Assembly: GCF_011386835.1 (NCBI RefSeq)
Contig: NC_088809.1
Location: 18,940,637 to 19,004,636, forward strand
Origin: Chrysemys picta bellii
Lineage: Eukaryota; Chordata; Testudines; Emydidae
Direction: 5' to 3'
DNA length: 64,000 nucleotides
A model generated the notes under the pieces. It saw only the letters and a program-made list of their open reading frames with translations, was not told the origin of the DNA and did not search any database. Position 1 is the stretch's first letter. Each line of letters opens with the position of its first letter. Made by a program: the position numbers and the translations under genes. This document shows, piece after piece, positions 10,951 to 23,839 of this stretch.

Positions 10951-13464
10951 CTCGGAGGAGGCGTCTGGATGTCCCAGTCCTACAGGGAACAAATGATAAA
11001 TCAATGTGGCCTGGTCTGCCCGAGAACCACCACCCGTTGCTGCCAATGAGTGCAAGGGAAGACAAGGATAAGCTGCCTCTAGAACCATTTCACTAACCCC
11101 AGGTTAAATACCCAGCCAGATCCTGCCTGGGTGGCTGCATTTAAGGACTGAACTAATCTGTCAGTTACATCCCTGCAACCTCACTGACGCATGGCTCCGA
11201 TAACCCAGAGAATGGAGCCGACATAGACAGACGATAGGATACACAGGCTTAGCCCAACGTGCCAGACCGTATTTCTGTGTGTGAAAAAAAAATGAAGAGG
11301 CGTTTTAATTGGGATCATTATGTGAATTTGGGAGATTTCCCAGTAAATACAGAGCAGAGGCACGGGCCAGATTTTGTTGAGCTGACGAGGGCAGGCAAAC
11401 ATATGCATCGTGACTTAATAGTCTGAAACGCATCATGAAGAGAGAACGCCGCAAAGGCACACGCCAGCCTTCGCTAGAAGCGACGGTGCCGAAAAGGCAC
11501 CAGCTGTTTGCATATGTCACAGGCTTGACTGAGAGATGGTCGCTAGACTGTTGTCACCCGTCACCTGAGCTTGTTAAAAGGTCTCTCTTCGCTGCAGAGT
11601 GAACACTGCTGACCGGCACCGGCAAAGCCCAACCCCAGCGACAGTTGTGGGAGAACTCATCGGTCCCTCTGGGCACACGGGAGGGAGGAATTGTGGGAAG
11701 GCCCTGGAGGACTCTTGGCATTGGTGTGGTGTAGCCAGCGTCCTCACTGCAAAGTGGGCGGGTTACCAGCCCGAGTGAGAGCGGAACCCAGGGTTTAAAC
11801 CAGCCCCCCCGCCATGCCAACTAGCCCGGGTTGAAAGCACACTGACCTCGGGAGAGAGGGCTGGGGGGAGGTTAGCAGCATCCCCAGCGTCAGAGCGCAG
11901 ATTCAGTCTGCAATGAAGACAGACCTTGGGGACAGGCCTGGACAGCAGTGCTTGCCCAAGCCAGCGACAGGACTGGGAGCTCCCCTCTGCTTAGAGAGGA
12001 GAGGAGAGGCAACTGGACTATCTCCTGCTCTCGCCTACTCTGTGGTCGGAGCAAGGCGATGGCTCCTTCTGGCATGGCCCGGGGAGTCAACGCCGAGACT
12101 CTAGGCCACTTCTGAACACGTCAGCAAAGCGCAGCAGTGAGCGCGGTCCTGCAGAAAGGGCTGACTAGTAACCTCGGGGCTGATCCTCCTCCCTCTTCCC
12201 CCTGTCCTACACCATTATAACTCCACGGGCTTCAACGGCCTTACTCCTGCTTTCCATCATCAGAACCAAGCCATTAAAGCTGGTCTCAGTGCCGCCCCCT
12301 ACTGGCTGGCTATAGGTCCAGTCCTGCCCCCACTGAATTCAGCGGGAGCACGAACAGGGCTTGGGCACACAGAGCTTCCAGACCCCAGAGACGTGGGGAC
12401 ACCTGCCTGGGGGAGCCCCGAGCCTGGCAGGCGTCCTGCGAGAAAGAACTCTCCCCCGTCGGACCATTTGGAAGAAACACCCCAACAAGCGAAAACACAA
12501 AGAGAAGCGGGTTGGATAACCCGGCCCAGGCACCAGCCAATGGTCACAATTCAGGCCCATGGCCGGCCACTGCTCCCTCCTGGGCCTAGTTCCCAGTTAA
12601 CTAATGAGGAGCAAAGAAAGGATGGGACGGGACGGAGGAATCTTACCGTATGCATTGGCTCAGCCACGCAACCCCCACCGCAAGGCTAGCTTGGAGTGGG
12701 GGTGGGGACCAAGCGCCAAGACCTCGCCTACGATCGGTGAGCCATTTAACACAGCTCCCCAATGGGCACCTGCCTCACCCACTCCATTCTCCTCGCCCCC
12801 GGAATCCATTACACATAATAGCCGGTGTCGTCAGCTGCGTGGTCTCTGAACAAACCGAGCCGGCAAAGTGCCCCCACGACCAACCCAGCCCTGCCTTGAG
12901 AGCCATTCAGTCGGCAGCAGCCTGACTCCTGCGGCAATTTCATGTGACTGGAGTCAAAAGAAAAAAAGTGAAGCTGTTCTCCGTGTAATTGCAGGTAATA
13001 GCGGCCCTGAATTAACAGCCCGGCAGGAGCCCTCTACTGAGAGCGGCTTTCTGAGCTGTCATGCAGCCGAGCCCCCCTCCCCAGACTGCTGCTTCTAAAG
13101 GCAGGTTTGAATGGCAGCCTCCTCCTTCGTGTCCCCCCCCCCCCCCCCCCGAATGCAACGAACACACTGCAGAGAGCATCAGCACAAGAGCAGCTGCCGG
13201 GGTGTTTCATGCTGTCGGGAGGCCAGGGGCGAGCAGCCCCCCACATCCCTCGCCCACTGTGCCGCGGCTCCCATTTGCTCTCTGACTGTGGCGGCTGGCG
13301 GGGTGCCGGCGCCGACGCATTTCTACCCCCACCAGGGACGGCCTGACACTGCGCAGGTGAAGTTGTGTCCAGGTCCAGTTTGGCTCCTGGATCTGAACAG
13401 GCTCAGTGTTTGGAGCATGGGGATCCGGGGACCTGGGATGGGTTTGTTCTACTCACCGCGGGAT

Positions 13465-14075
13465 GGTGCCACCTCCTGGCCGTTCTGGGGATTAGCTCGG
13501 TCCAGGCCGACACCCCTTTCAGCGGTTCCACCTCGGTTTCTCCTCTGCCGCCCCTCTCTTGCTTTCAGGAGCCACTGCTGTCTTCTTCGTGACTCAGCCC
13601 TCCAGCCGGGTCACTATCGGGGTTCCCCTTCTGGGGGAAGGGAGGAGTGAAACAAGGTTCCTGTTCTCCAGCTGTCTCCTGCTTCACTGCCTCCCAGTGC
13701 CACTCCTGCAGTGGCTGGCAGGGGAGCCCGGGCCCACCCACTATTCCAGGTGCTGGTTCAGTGACTCCCTACACAGGATCCTTGCACCTTCCCCTGAGCT
13801 GCGTCCAGACCTCCCGGCCTTCCCCACTCCTTGCTCCCTCCTCCCAGGGAATAAATTTAGGCAACTTGGCTCTCTGCTTGCCCCCTCTGCTTCCAATTTC
13901 CTGTCTTTTGTAGAAGCCCCGCCTGTCCCTCAAAGGTGAACTTCTCTCGAATTAGCTGTCTCCAGCCTAAAGCTCCCCCTGTTTGCAGCCGAATTAGTTG
14001 ATTGGGCCCACCTGGCCCAATTCAGCTCTTGCCGGGCCAGAGTGGGGAGCACTCCCCATCACAGGGCGGTCCTTC
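13465..14075 (+). mobile_element. LTR-like dispersed repeat
   Basis: GC-rich, non-coding block with the order of a repeat I recognise as common in turtle genomes: 'ctgtctcctgcttcactgcc', 'gagcccgggcccacccacta', 'ccccctgtttgcagccgaat', 'ggcccaattcagctcttgcc', then an end near 'ccccatcacag'. It fits an old solo LTR, but no target duplication or primer site could be placed. Confidence 0.45.
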
Positions 14076-17000
14076 TTCATGACACAGGATGATGCTGTAG
14101 TGTGGGGGCCCCCTTTGGATCTGGGGGCCTGGATTTGTGGACCCTCCCTCAATCGCCCTCTCTTTGTTACTTTGCTTTAGCGGAACCCATTAGACAGACA
14201 GGATCAGATGGTCAGCTGGCGTCAATCCGCGGCATTCCATTGACTTAACTGGCCCTCCGCCTCTTTACTCCAGCTGGGAATCTGGCCTTGGTTTCTTTGT
14301 TCTTTTCTGCAGAGACCGATGACAGATCTCCCTATGGGGAAAGTGGAGACTCTTAACGTGGAGGGGGGATGCCTGAATGCAGGGTGGCACTTTGTCCCCG
14401 TGTGGCTAGGCCCCCCTACAGAAGTTTACAAGTCTGCTGCTGGGAGACAGCAAAGATCAAGGGTTCGGCGCTTGTTGTGGCACTGGGCTGCCATTCTCCT
14501 AGCGGTCTGGCTCTTTGAGTCCGTACTTGCGAGGGCTTCCCTGCTAGCCCTGCGCATTTTCACTGGGTACGAAGCAAATCCATCCGTTTCTTTAAACAGC
14601 TCCACCGGCAGTTCTGCTGTCCTCACTCGAACGTTTGCTTTGCCCACGAAAAGCTGGCTTGGGTAAAGCCTAGTTCATCCCATTCGTCAGCCAGGAGATT
14701 TCACTAGTCACTGTTGATTTGACGCATCTAGGTATCTGTGCTGCCCTCATCACCGTACGATCTCAGTGGCTATTCTCGGGAAAGTTTCTCAGTCATGATT
14801 TGACCAGCACAGCTAGCCAATTGCCTGATCTGTCATCGGGGGATTCCAAATGCATAAAGAAGCCGATGGGAACCCTTTCTCCTTTGCCTTATCCCACACG
14901 CCATGGGGCAAACCTCCCTCTTGCTGGCTTAGACCTTGCCGAACAGCCTGGAGAAGATACTCAGCGTCATCACAGTGCTTTGAAAGGCATCGCCACCTCA
15001 CCTGGGGCCTCCTGAAGGCACATCCAGCCCCCATTCTCTGGGAAACAGAACGGCCACTTCCTAAAAGTCACATTGAAGGCAATGAGCCACATTCCTCTCT
15101 AGCGTACGGGGCCTGAACCCAGGTGTGTGGCCCTATCTGTTTATTAGGCGTTGAAGGCCATTTTACCTGGAGCTGTAGAATATCTGGCTTTGCTCCCCGA
15201 TCTCAGTGTCATGATGCCTTGGCCATTCCTAGTCTGCAGACTCAGCTGGACGCCTCCCGCCAGGTCACGATGCAGCACAGAACCAGAAGGTTGATTCCTC
15301 CAGACACACTCAGCTTTCTGCTTTAAAAATGCCTGGCACTTTGCCTGTGACCGGGAGCCCTCCCAGCCCTTTGGGGGAAGGAACACCACTTGCCTTCCCA
15401 GCGGCCCGTGGGGCCCACACCCAACATGCGATTTCTATTTCAAGCCACGTGACTGGGTGCTAAACCCACTTGAGCTCCCCTAAGCCGCTTTCCAAGTGAA
15501 ACATGTACTTCACTGAACGAACTGACAGAAGATGGCTTAGAAAGGAAGCGCCGTTTCGAACGAGGAAAAGGCCGTTTGTTGCCGGCGAGATTATCTTTGG
15601 TTAATTTATTTAATACTCTTCTTCCCCTGGGGAACAAGATCTAATTTCTGGCACGACCCCCACACCTTTTGGTGTGGGTAACCTCGCGTAGGGGATCCGT
15701 CACAAGCTGGTCTCTCTCTCGGAACGTGCCCAGTAAGTGGCATTTGGCTGTGCGTGAATGAATGGCATGCGTTGGCAGTACTATACGGGGACAGTAGTAA
15801 GGACCACAGCAGTTTAGTCCCTTCTCAGATTTTGCTATCACTGATGGGATGGCTTGTTTTAACGTGACCTCCTCGTTACCTTGGAAGCCAAGCCCATAAG
15901 ATTAGTTGGTATTATTTCTTTCCCCCCCGTCTTCGTCTACTGGAAAATTGCTTTATTCTTCAGTCACACGCGCCAATTCTGCATTCCGTCTCAGGACTCC
16001 TGGGTTCTAATCTTCAGTTGGCCACTGACTGCTCAGTGAGCTTGGAGAAATCATTGAACCGGCATGTACCTCTATTGAAAGAGTCGAATACTAATCCCTT
16101 GCAAGAAAATGCTTTGCTTTTGCATCGTACCTATTGGACTATTCCCAAATAACTCGGTGCACTAGGGTAGATCACCTTCCTATGAAGCATCCAGTACCAG
16201 AGACATGCTATAGGGCTAGATGGAATGGGCATGTGCTCTGGAGAGGTGGTGTCGGCCAGTGGCTAGGATACTAGCTAGGAGACCTGAGTTCTCTTCCTGA
16301 TTCTGGCATTGTCCCGCTGTGCGACTTTGGGGAGTTACTTCCCCTCAATGTGTCTATGCTTTCCCCTCCGGCCCTTTGCCTATTTAGACTGTAAACTCTT
16401 CAAGACAGGGCCTCTCTCTCTGATGGATAGTGCAATGCTATGTGTACGTACAGCCCCTAGCGCAGCTGGGGCCTCTTAGCGCTACTGTAATTCACACGAT
16501 AAATCTATTCCTCTCCGATTGCTAGACGCCGAGGCCAGTGGTTTCTGAGAAACGTATTCTGGTGGATCTATTCCGAATGCAGCTTAGCTTCACTTTGTAA
16601 GTTACGTAAGGGGGTGTGAGGCAAATTACCCAGACAATAGGAACAATGATGATAGTCATTATCCATAAACAATCACAAGGGAAAGTCAGCAAGAGCCTTG
16701 GGCAGAGTAGACAGCTCCTTCTAGATCCTGTGACAGCCTTATAGCAACGTAAGCTACGTGGGCATTCCTCTATTCCAGTACACCGCAGCCCCAGGACTAA
16801 GAACGTGTCGGGTCGCAGCCTCGCTTTCATAGAGTACTACAATCTGAACAGACAAAATGGCAGCAGGCAGAGAACAGGAGTGCCTGGCTGTTTTCCTCGG
16901 CCAAAATTCAAGCCTCCCGCATGGGTGACACCACCCGGTATTTAATTTGCCAGTGCTGCATGAAGATGGAGACACCCGGCAGCACAAGGACAGAGATGCC

Positions 17001-17230
17001 CACGTCCACTTCGGCCTTGTTCCTCTTTGAGAGGTGAAACGAGGTGCAACTGTTCATGGCACGCTGCTGAGTGGAGACCATATGCGACAACAGGATATGG
17101 AAAGCACGTGCAAAAAGGTCCCTGTGAGAAGTGCCAGTGGTAGTGTGGTCTAGCGCCATCTAGTGGACTTGCCAGGTGTCTAAGAGGAAGTAAGTTAGAG
17201 AGAAACATGGAGACAGATAAGAGTTTAGAC
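14076..17230. other. Gene-free stretch
   Basis: A degenerate palindromic repeat lies near 14215-14290, MIR fragments near 16000-16090, and a longer SINE at 16225-16505. Nothing in 14300-15950 resembles an exon or a repeat I know. Confidence 0.5.
16225..16505 (+). mobile_element. tRNA-derived/MIR-like SINE with long tail
   Basis: The head is 'ggccagtggctaggatact', then 'ctcttcctgattctggcatt', the tail 'gactgtaaactcttcaagac' and 'tacagcccctagcgcagctg', ending 'acacgataaatctatt'. Same tail as 4040-4375. Confidence 0.7.
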
Positions 17231-17539
17231 CAGGGGTTGGCAACCTTTCAGAAGTGGGGTGCCGGGTCTTCATTTATTCACTCTAATGTAAGGTTTCACG
17301 TGCCAGTCATACATTTTAACATTTTTAGAAGGTCTCTTTCTATAAGTCTATACTATATCACTAAACGATTGTTGTATGTAAAGTAAATAAGGTTTTTAAA
17401 ATGTTTAAGAAGCTTCATTTAAAATTAAATTAAAATGCAGAGCCCCCCCGGACTGGTGGCCCCCCGGGCAGTGTGAGTGCCACTGAAAATCAGCTCATGT
17501 GCCGCCTTTGGCACGCGTGCCATAGGTTGCCTACCCCTG
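17231..17539. mobile_element. Non-autonomous hAT element (MITE), 309 bp
   Basis: Terminal inverted repeats CAGGGGTTGGCAACCT and (reverse complement of the right end) CAGGGGTAGGCAACCT differ at one base of 16. The element is flanked by a perfect 8-bp target duplication, gtttagac, at 17223-17230 and 17540-17547. An 8-bp duplication and CAGGG ends are the signature of hAT transposons. No transposase frame is present. Confidence 0.95.
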
Positions 17540-18439
17540 GTTTAGACCTTCTGACGCACACACTGAAGCCATTAAGTGGTTGATCTAACACAGCATGGCC
17601 AATGCTCACAATTTTATCATGATTTTATTTGATCATATCATGGTGTTTCTTAGAATCACATGACTCCAGGAGCTGGGACAAGTGGAAAATCTCCGCTTAT
17701 TTGTCATTTATCTGTTATTTGATTCTTTCTGGGTTCAGAGTCACGGGACTTTGTACATTCTTTTGATGCAGTTTTGTTTATTTACAAAGAACTACCTGGC
17801 TATCACAAATTTCTCCTCCTAACTGAAACAACCTACTAGACCCCCACATTTTTGACTAGCTGCTCGGGTCAAAGGGGAACAATACTCTAGACGGGCTATA
17901 TCATTAGAGGCAGAGCAGTGTCCCTTTCGTCTCTGATGAGGACCCAGCCACAGCCATCCATGCATTTGACACTGCCCAAATGTTATTTTTACGAGTGTTC
18001 ACAAGAGGCTCCACATCTATGTAACCATCAGCTATAACCACATGACACAGCAAAACCTACCAGTGCTCTAAGATACACCCTCAGTTAGCAACCCATTCCC
18101 TTCATCTACCATTTCTGTGGCCCCATCCCCACAGTATCTGCGCACCTCCCAGACATGCCTGTATTTTCCTCACAGCCCCCCTGTAATTTCCATGTCATGG
18201 ATAGAGAACTGATGCAATATTCAATAGGAACATAGGACTGCAAGGGACCTCCTAGGCCAGTGACTCACCCAGGGTCCCATGGTAAGTCTGTGGCAGAGTC
18301 AGGAAACCACGTCTCCCGAATCCCACTCCAGGGCCTTCACCAGCTGAGTGAGCACTTGAAAGCATGGTCAAGACTCCAATATAACTGCGTTGGACCATCT
18401 GGCTGTGTGATTGTAAAGGACGTGCTATGATGCTGTCGT

Positions 18440-18690
18440 CTGTAAGGGGTTTCCTTGCCTGTCTGCTGTGGGGATGGCGCAGTGAGAGGAGGATTGCTGG
18501 AGGATTCTCTTCGTCTTGAAGTCTTTAAATCATGATTTGGGGACTTCAACAGCTGAGTCAAGGGAGACAATTATTCCAGGAGTGGGTGGGTCAGCTTTTG
18601 TGGCGTGCATCATGTGGGAGGTCAGATTAGATGATCGTAATGGTCCCTTCTGACCTTAAAGTCTATGAGTCTATGAGTCTATGAACTCAA
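18440..18690 (+). mobile_element. CR1 LINE 3' end
   Basis: Runs 'ttgctggaggattctc', 'ttgaagtctttaaatcatga', 'ggaggtcagattagatgatc', 'ggtcccttctgaccttaaag' and ends in the short tail repeat 'tctatgag' three times. CR1 elements end in such 8-bp microrepeats rather than poly(A). Confidence 0.9.
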
Positions 18691-19669
18691 GATGGCTGCC
18701 AGGCAAAGAGTCTCACACACTGTGCTCTCACTCTCTTACGGAGACGCAGATTTGATTGGTTTTTGTTGTTGTTTTCCCCTTTTCTAAGATGGAAATTGCA
18801 GACCTGGCTCCTTGTGCCAGGCAAACAAAGTGAACCTTTCAATAGAGTCCCATCTCTGCTAACCTGGTCCCTTGCTCAGTCTCCCTTTTACGAGGATTTT
18901 AGTGGCTAGCGTGTGTATAGATACGCGGTTACAGTGTGGTCTCAGTTGTCACTCTTAGCCACTAGGCCACGCTTGAGGCGGTAGCGGGGAGCTGTCCCAC
19001 CTCTACAGGAACTCTGGGGAGGAGCGTCCTTCATAGAGGCACGTCTCCTTCTGGAGCTTTCAGGCACTCAGGGGGAGCGTGTGTCACAGCCAGGGGTCAG
19101 CAATTACCAGTGTCCATGGTAAAAATGTTGAGGTCCATGGTAATTCTTCAAAAAAAAATTGAATGACAACCCCCACCCGCCACGTCCATCACTAAGTACG
19201 GTAATTTTGTCAAGTGTCCATCGCAACATGGTGGTGCCGACCCCAGGTCACAACATGACCCTGTGTGGGTTGCTGGTAGTGGGGATTGAACATGGGCCCT
19301 CGGGTCTGAATGCACAGAGCCTGGACTCCCTGAGCTAAAACGGCCAACTCAGCGCCAACGTTAATCAACCTCTGGGGCCCAACCACCACTCGAGAGACAC
19401 AATGCACCCCAGTGAGTGGGTGTGGGCAACACACACTCATTGAGCCATGCCTCAGGACAGGGCAGCGGGTTACCTGCGCTGCACCCTGCCAGCAGGGAGA
19501 GAGGGGAAATGGGCAGGCCATGCCCCACCCCCTCCCTGGCCCCTTCTCCCTGGGGGCTGCTATGTGGCCCTACAAGAGCTAGGAGAAACTCCAGTTATGT
19601 CTGGTCATTGCGTGGAGCTTCTAAGCTTCTTCCATGCCTGGGAAGGAAGCAGACAGCCTGGCCCTGTTT

Positions 19670-19952
19670 AACCCCTTACGTTCAGCACAGAAAAGTTCAA
19701 CTGTCCGAAATGGGCCATCTTGATGATCACTACAAAGGTTTTTTTTCTCCTGCTGCTAATAGCTCATCTTAATTAATTAGCCTCTTAGAGTTGGTAGGGC
19801 AACGTCCACCTTTTCATGTTCTCTGTATGTGTGTATATCTCCTTACTATATGTTCCATTCTGTGCATCCGATGAAGTGGGCTGTAGCCCACGAAAGCTTA
19901 TGCACCAATAAATGTGTGAGTCTCTAAGGTGCCACAAGTACTCCTGTTCCAT
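19670..19952 (+). mobile_element. Longer copy of the turtle-type dispersed retroposon
   Basis: Includes 'ctcatcttaattaattagcc', 'ggtagggcaacgtccacctt', 'gtgggctgtagcccacgaaa' and the shared 3' end 'ctctaaggtgccacaagtac'. It extends about 180 bp further 5' than the copies at 4838 and 23895. Confidence 0.75.
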
Positions 19953-21461
19953 CAAATGACAGGACATCGGTCTATTGGAGAATTAGTATTGCAGCGAAGC
20001 GTATTCCCCAATCTGCTAGAATGTGCGTTCGCCCCGAGGCACTTGTCTTTAATTCCCCTTTATAAGATCAGCCCCCAGATTCCCCCCCCCCGTCAGCCCC
20101 CACATTCTCCTGTTCACTGTTTTTACTCATCTGAGCAGCTTCTTTGGAGTGAATGTTTGGGATCCAGAGTCAAAGTGACTAACGGCCTGCAGCAGGATCT
20201 GCAGGCGTGTGGGCACTGAAGGACCAGGCTAATCTGGACAATTTCAACATGTGCAGCTCATTTTGTGTGTGTATTTAGACACGCCGAGGCAGAGTAATGC
20301 AGGGGGTGAGACCAAAACTGGCAAGCAGGAAATTGGGGTTTTAAACCTGGTTCTGCAGCTGACTAACTCTCCCCCTTCGGGCAAGACGCGTCATTTCTCA
20401 GTGGAAATAATCCTGACCTACACTTTGCAATTTATGGAGGGATGGGGCTAAGCGTTGCTATAGCAGGAGTCAGCAGATGGCCACACGTGAGCAATGTTCA
20501 GCCTTCGATGATATGCGTGTATTGTTAGTTGTGTAATGTGGATCTTGGTGGGGGAAGCTGTTGCAAACAGCAGAAAACTTTGCTGCCTGTCTTCATTTTT
20601 CATAGGTTCCCAAGCCAGAAGGGAACATCTGGTCTGACCTCCTGGCTAACACAGGCTGTCGGCCTTCCCGAAAACAATTCCTAGAGCAGATCTCTTAGAA
20701 AATCGGCCAGTCCTGATTTTAAAAGTTCCCTCCCCAGAGAGGGCAGGCCCGCTCCCTGGGAACCAGCCAGGGATGGTTGAGCTGAGAGCTATGAACGGGG
20801 ATTGCCTGGGTGCCATTTGGGAGACTCTCTGGGCCAGGGCTGCTGTATATAAATGTAAATACAGCAAATCGCTGCTTCACCTCCTCAACTTGCAGAGCTC
20901 CCAGATCTGCTGCCACTTAGCAGGGGGGCAGCCAGGTCATTACACTGGGCCTTCGTTACAGCCAGGCCCCTCCGCGCAACTGACGGGGTGGAATGCGGTG
21001 CCCGGCGTTTCAAGGACGCACGCTAGAGTGAGCCATTTGAGACGCAGAGTTGGACGAGATCAGCGTGTAGGAGAACGTGGCTTCAGGGTTCCCAGGGGGT
21101 GGCCTTTACACAGCGATCGTTTTCCAGAACCGGTGCCGCAGTCAGAACTCCCACCAGAACTCAAACGAGTCTAGGGCCTCCGCAGGCAAAAGGCTCACGG
21201 GAAAGAAAAAGTCCAGGGGAGTTTCCCCAGCTTGCATCTCGTCTTCTGTATACAACTTCCAGGCAACTTGCCCTCCTGGGCTAGGCGGGAAGTTTTCAGA
21301 TGAAGGCAACCAACCAACCAAGAAAGAATAAGTCTCTGTGACGAAGGGAGCTGAGTGCCCCATAGCCCTGCAGCCAGACTTCTGACCTTTAAAAGGGAAA
21401 TCAGAATCACATGCCCCGTCCAGGAAGGACTTCAGAGGCAGGCCCAGCACAGGGAGCTCTG

Positions 21462-21890
21462 TTAGAGGGGACGAGGAGGCCGATAACTATGCCCAATGGT
21501 CTGTGATGGGACACTAGACAGGGTGGGATCTGAGTTACTACAGAGAATTCTTTCCTGAGTGTCTGGCTGGCGAGTCTCGCCCACATGCTCAGGGTTTAGC
21601 TGATCGCCATATTTGGGGTCGGGAAGGAATTTTCCTCCAGGGCAGATTGGCAGAGGCCCTGGGGGATTTTTGCCTTCCTCTGCAGCGTGGGGCACCGGTC
21701 ACTTGCTGGAGGATTCGCTGCACCTTGAAGTCTTTAAACCACAAGTTGAGGACTTCAATAGCTCAGACATAGGTCAGGGGTTTGTTACAGGAGTGGGTGG
21801 GTGAGATTCTGTGGCCTGCGTTGTGCAGGAGGTCAGACTAGAAGATCGTAATGGTCCCTTCTGACCTTAAAGTCTATGAATCTATGAGAA
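21462..21890 (+). mobile_element. CR1 LINE 3' end, longer copy
   Basis: Same 3' end as 18440-18690 ('cttgaagtctttaaaccaca', 'ggtcccttctgaccttaaag', 'tctatgaatctatga') but reaching about 200 bp further 5' through 'gggaaggaattttcctccag'. Confidence 0.85.
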
Positions 21891-22273
21891 AACCCCCTTG
21901 CTTGGGCCGTAGGATGGTTTTCCCAGCCTGGGCAGCATGGCACAGCTGGCCTAGCGTTGATACCTGCTGGCAGAATGGCACGGCTGCAGCTCACAGGGCC
22001 AGCCAGGAGGGAGTCATGAGGCAGGCATTGGGAGCTCGACTCTCTTAGCTCCAGGAATCAAAAGGCTATGGGTCTTAATGCCTAGGCCCCTCTGCCTGGG
22101 CGCTAAGTCTCCCTTCCGCCCCAGACTGGCTGCAGCAGGTGTAGTGAATGGCTCGTAGCCGCGCGTAACAATGGAGTCCCCCCCCGCCCCGCGGGAGGGA
22201 TGATGCTGAACTGCATCAGAGCCAGGCGGGGAGGCAGCTGCTCGTTAAGGTTTATTTTGAACAGCTTTGCCGT

Positions 22274-22283
22274 CTATTTTTAG
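22274..22283 (+). promoter_or_regulatory. MEF2-type consensus site
   Basis: CTATTTTTAG fits the MEF2 consensus YTAWWWWTAR exactly and lies in non-repetitive DNA. A 10-bp match is expected by chance in a window this size, so this is only a pointer. Confidence 0.15.
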
Positions 22284-22769
22284 CCACGCTCTCAGCAAGT
22301 GAAAATGAGCGACTATAAACAGGGGAGCATGAGAAAGAAAGCGGCTCAGTCTCGGCGCCTGGCGACGAGGGCAGGAAGGATCCATCTAAGGGGGAGATCA
22401 GAAGAGGGTTTCATCGGGGCCGGGGGGGAAAGACACAGACGGGACATTTCAATCCTGTTCACCCCACCGAACGACACTCAGGCCCCACATATCAGACACT
22501 GCCCCTGGATCAAACAAGCACCGAAGGCGATTTGGCGCCTTACGGCTAAGAGCCGCTATGCACCTGGATGGCGGTCAGCGGTCACCCTTCCCATGGCGAC
22601 ACTCCCTGCGGGGTGGGGTAAGAGTGGCATTGGAAGATCAGCGTTTCCTGGGGCTGGAGGAGGAAATGCAGCCGGTGTCCCAGGAAAGCCGAACACTGGG
22701 GCGGGGGGGAATGCTGCTTTTGGGGATTGCATCCAAACGCATCGCACGTCGGAGCTGTGCTGCACGGCA

Positions 22770-22816
22770 GCGCGGTCTAGTGGACGGAGCACTGGGCTGG
22801 GAGTCAGGAGACCTGC
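22770..22816 (+). mobile_element. SINE head fragment
   Basis: 'gcggtctagtggacggagca' and 'gggagtcaggagacctg' are the 5' tRNA-like head of the local MIR-type SINE. The rest is missing. Confidence 0.55.
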
Positions 22817-23839
22817 AAAGAGGAGGGGGAGAAAGCCAAAGGGGAGCTCCTCCCTACCCCCACCCCCACCCACCTCCCAGAGCAGGTAGGACCCACAGCC
22901 CCCCGCTGCTTTATTCCCAGCACTGCCAACGCTGTCACTGAAGAGGTGGCTTCCCCTCAACCCCACGTCATAACAAACGCCGAGCAGAGCGACAGCAGCC
23001 TGTTTGTGTGGGCGGCTGCCACTGAAACAAACAATGCAATTACCTCACGGTGCTAGAACGCTGCACGCCAGCGGGGGATACGGCTGGAGGAGAGCGGGGT
23101 GCGGGCCCCGGTGCTCCCAGCAGCCAGCGTACTCGCTCTGGGCTGTCCTGGACTTTACAAGCCCTTCACCACCGTTTGCACCAGTTTCTTTGCTTCATAA
23201 ACCTTCTGGCCGTTCCACAGCACTAGGAGGGAGCCTGGCTCCATTTCCCACCAGCGAACGACGGTCCACCTTGGGGGAAAAGGCTATCATCATGAGCACA
23301 CTCATTGGTCCCCTTTGCTGGCACGGGAAGGGTTGGCTGTGAGCAAGGCAATCCTCTCTTGCAGATCGCAGGGCGTGGCTGTGCATGAAAGTTCCTTGGG
23401 AATACAACAGGGTAGGAATCTGAGGCAGATTAATTCCTTCCTGATTAATTCCGTGTGTGGCTGTTGCAATGAATGAGATCTTTATTCCAAACGACCTCAG
23501 TCCAAAGGGATAAGCTAATTTGGAATAAGGTGCTCTGATTCCAGAATCAGAGGGTCCAGACGTGGCGTCCGTCAGGATTAGCTATTCCAGAATAACTCCC
23601 CCCATGTAGACAAGCCTAAGGCCTCATCTGCATTGGGATTTCAGCCCCAAGGGCACTTGCACTGATGCTAACCCCTAGCGCAGACAACTCTCACCTGTCC
23701 TGGCCTAGTTTTTCCAGCTGTGAATCCACATCTGCCTGACAGTGCTGCGGGGGGTTTCCCATGCTGATCAACACTGTCTGCATGGTTCCCTCATGGTTTC
23801 CCCCAACACACGATCTGTTGTATCCACCTATTGTCTCAT

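Larger units (their letters stand above)
3442..13464. other. Gene-free stretch, repeat-rich
   Basis: No supportable gene. Besides the elements listed separately, it contains further degenerate copies of the palindromic roughly 100-bp repeat (about 6490-6600, 6770-6860 and 12185-12280), a dispersed repeat at about 8885-9110 beginning 'ggttcatctagactaatat', and an 18-base C run at 13133-13150. Positions 6895-6975 and 12900-13030 are AT-rich, non-repetitive and look constrained by eye, so they are candidate conserved non-coding elements. Long frames here (for example across the C-rich run) have no splice structure or recognisable domain. Confidence 0.55.

Noticed and set aside
13111..13650. 179-codon plus-strand frame
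   Set aside because: Runs through the C tract and the LTR-like repeat; proline/serine bias is from composition; no splice sites, domain or start context.
22299..22889. 196-codon plus-strand frame starting MKMSDYKQ
   Set aside because: Overlaps a SINE head and a GC-rich stretch; no recognisable domain; equally long frames exist on the other strand.
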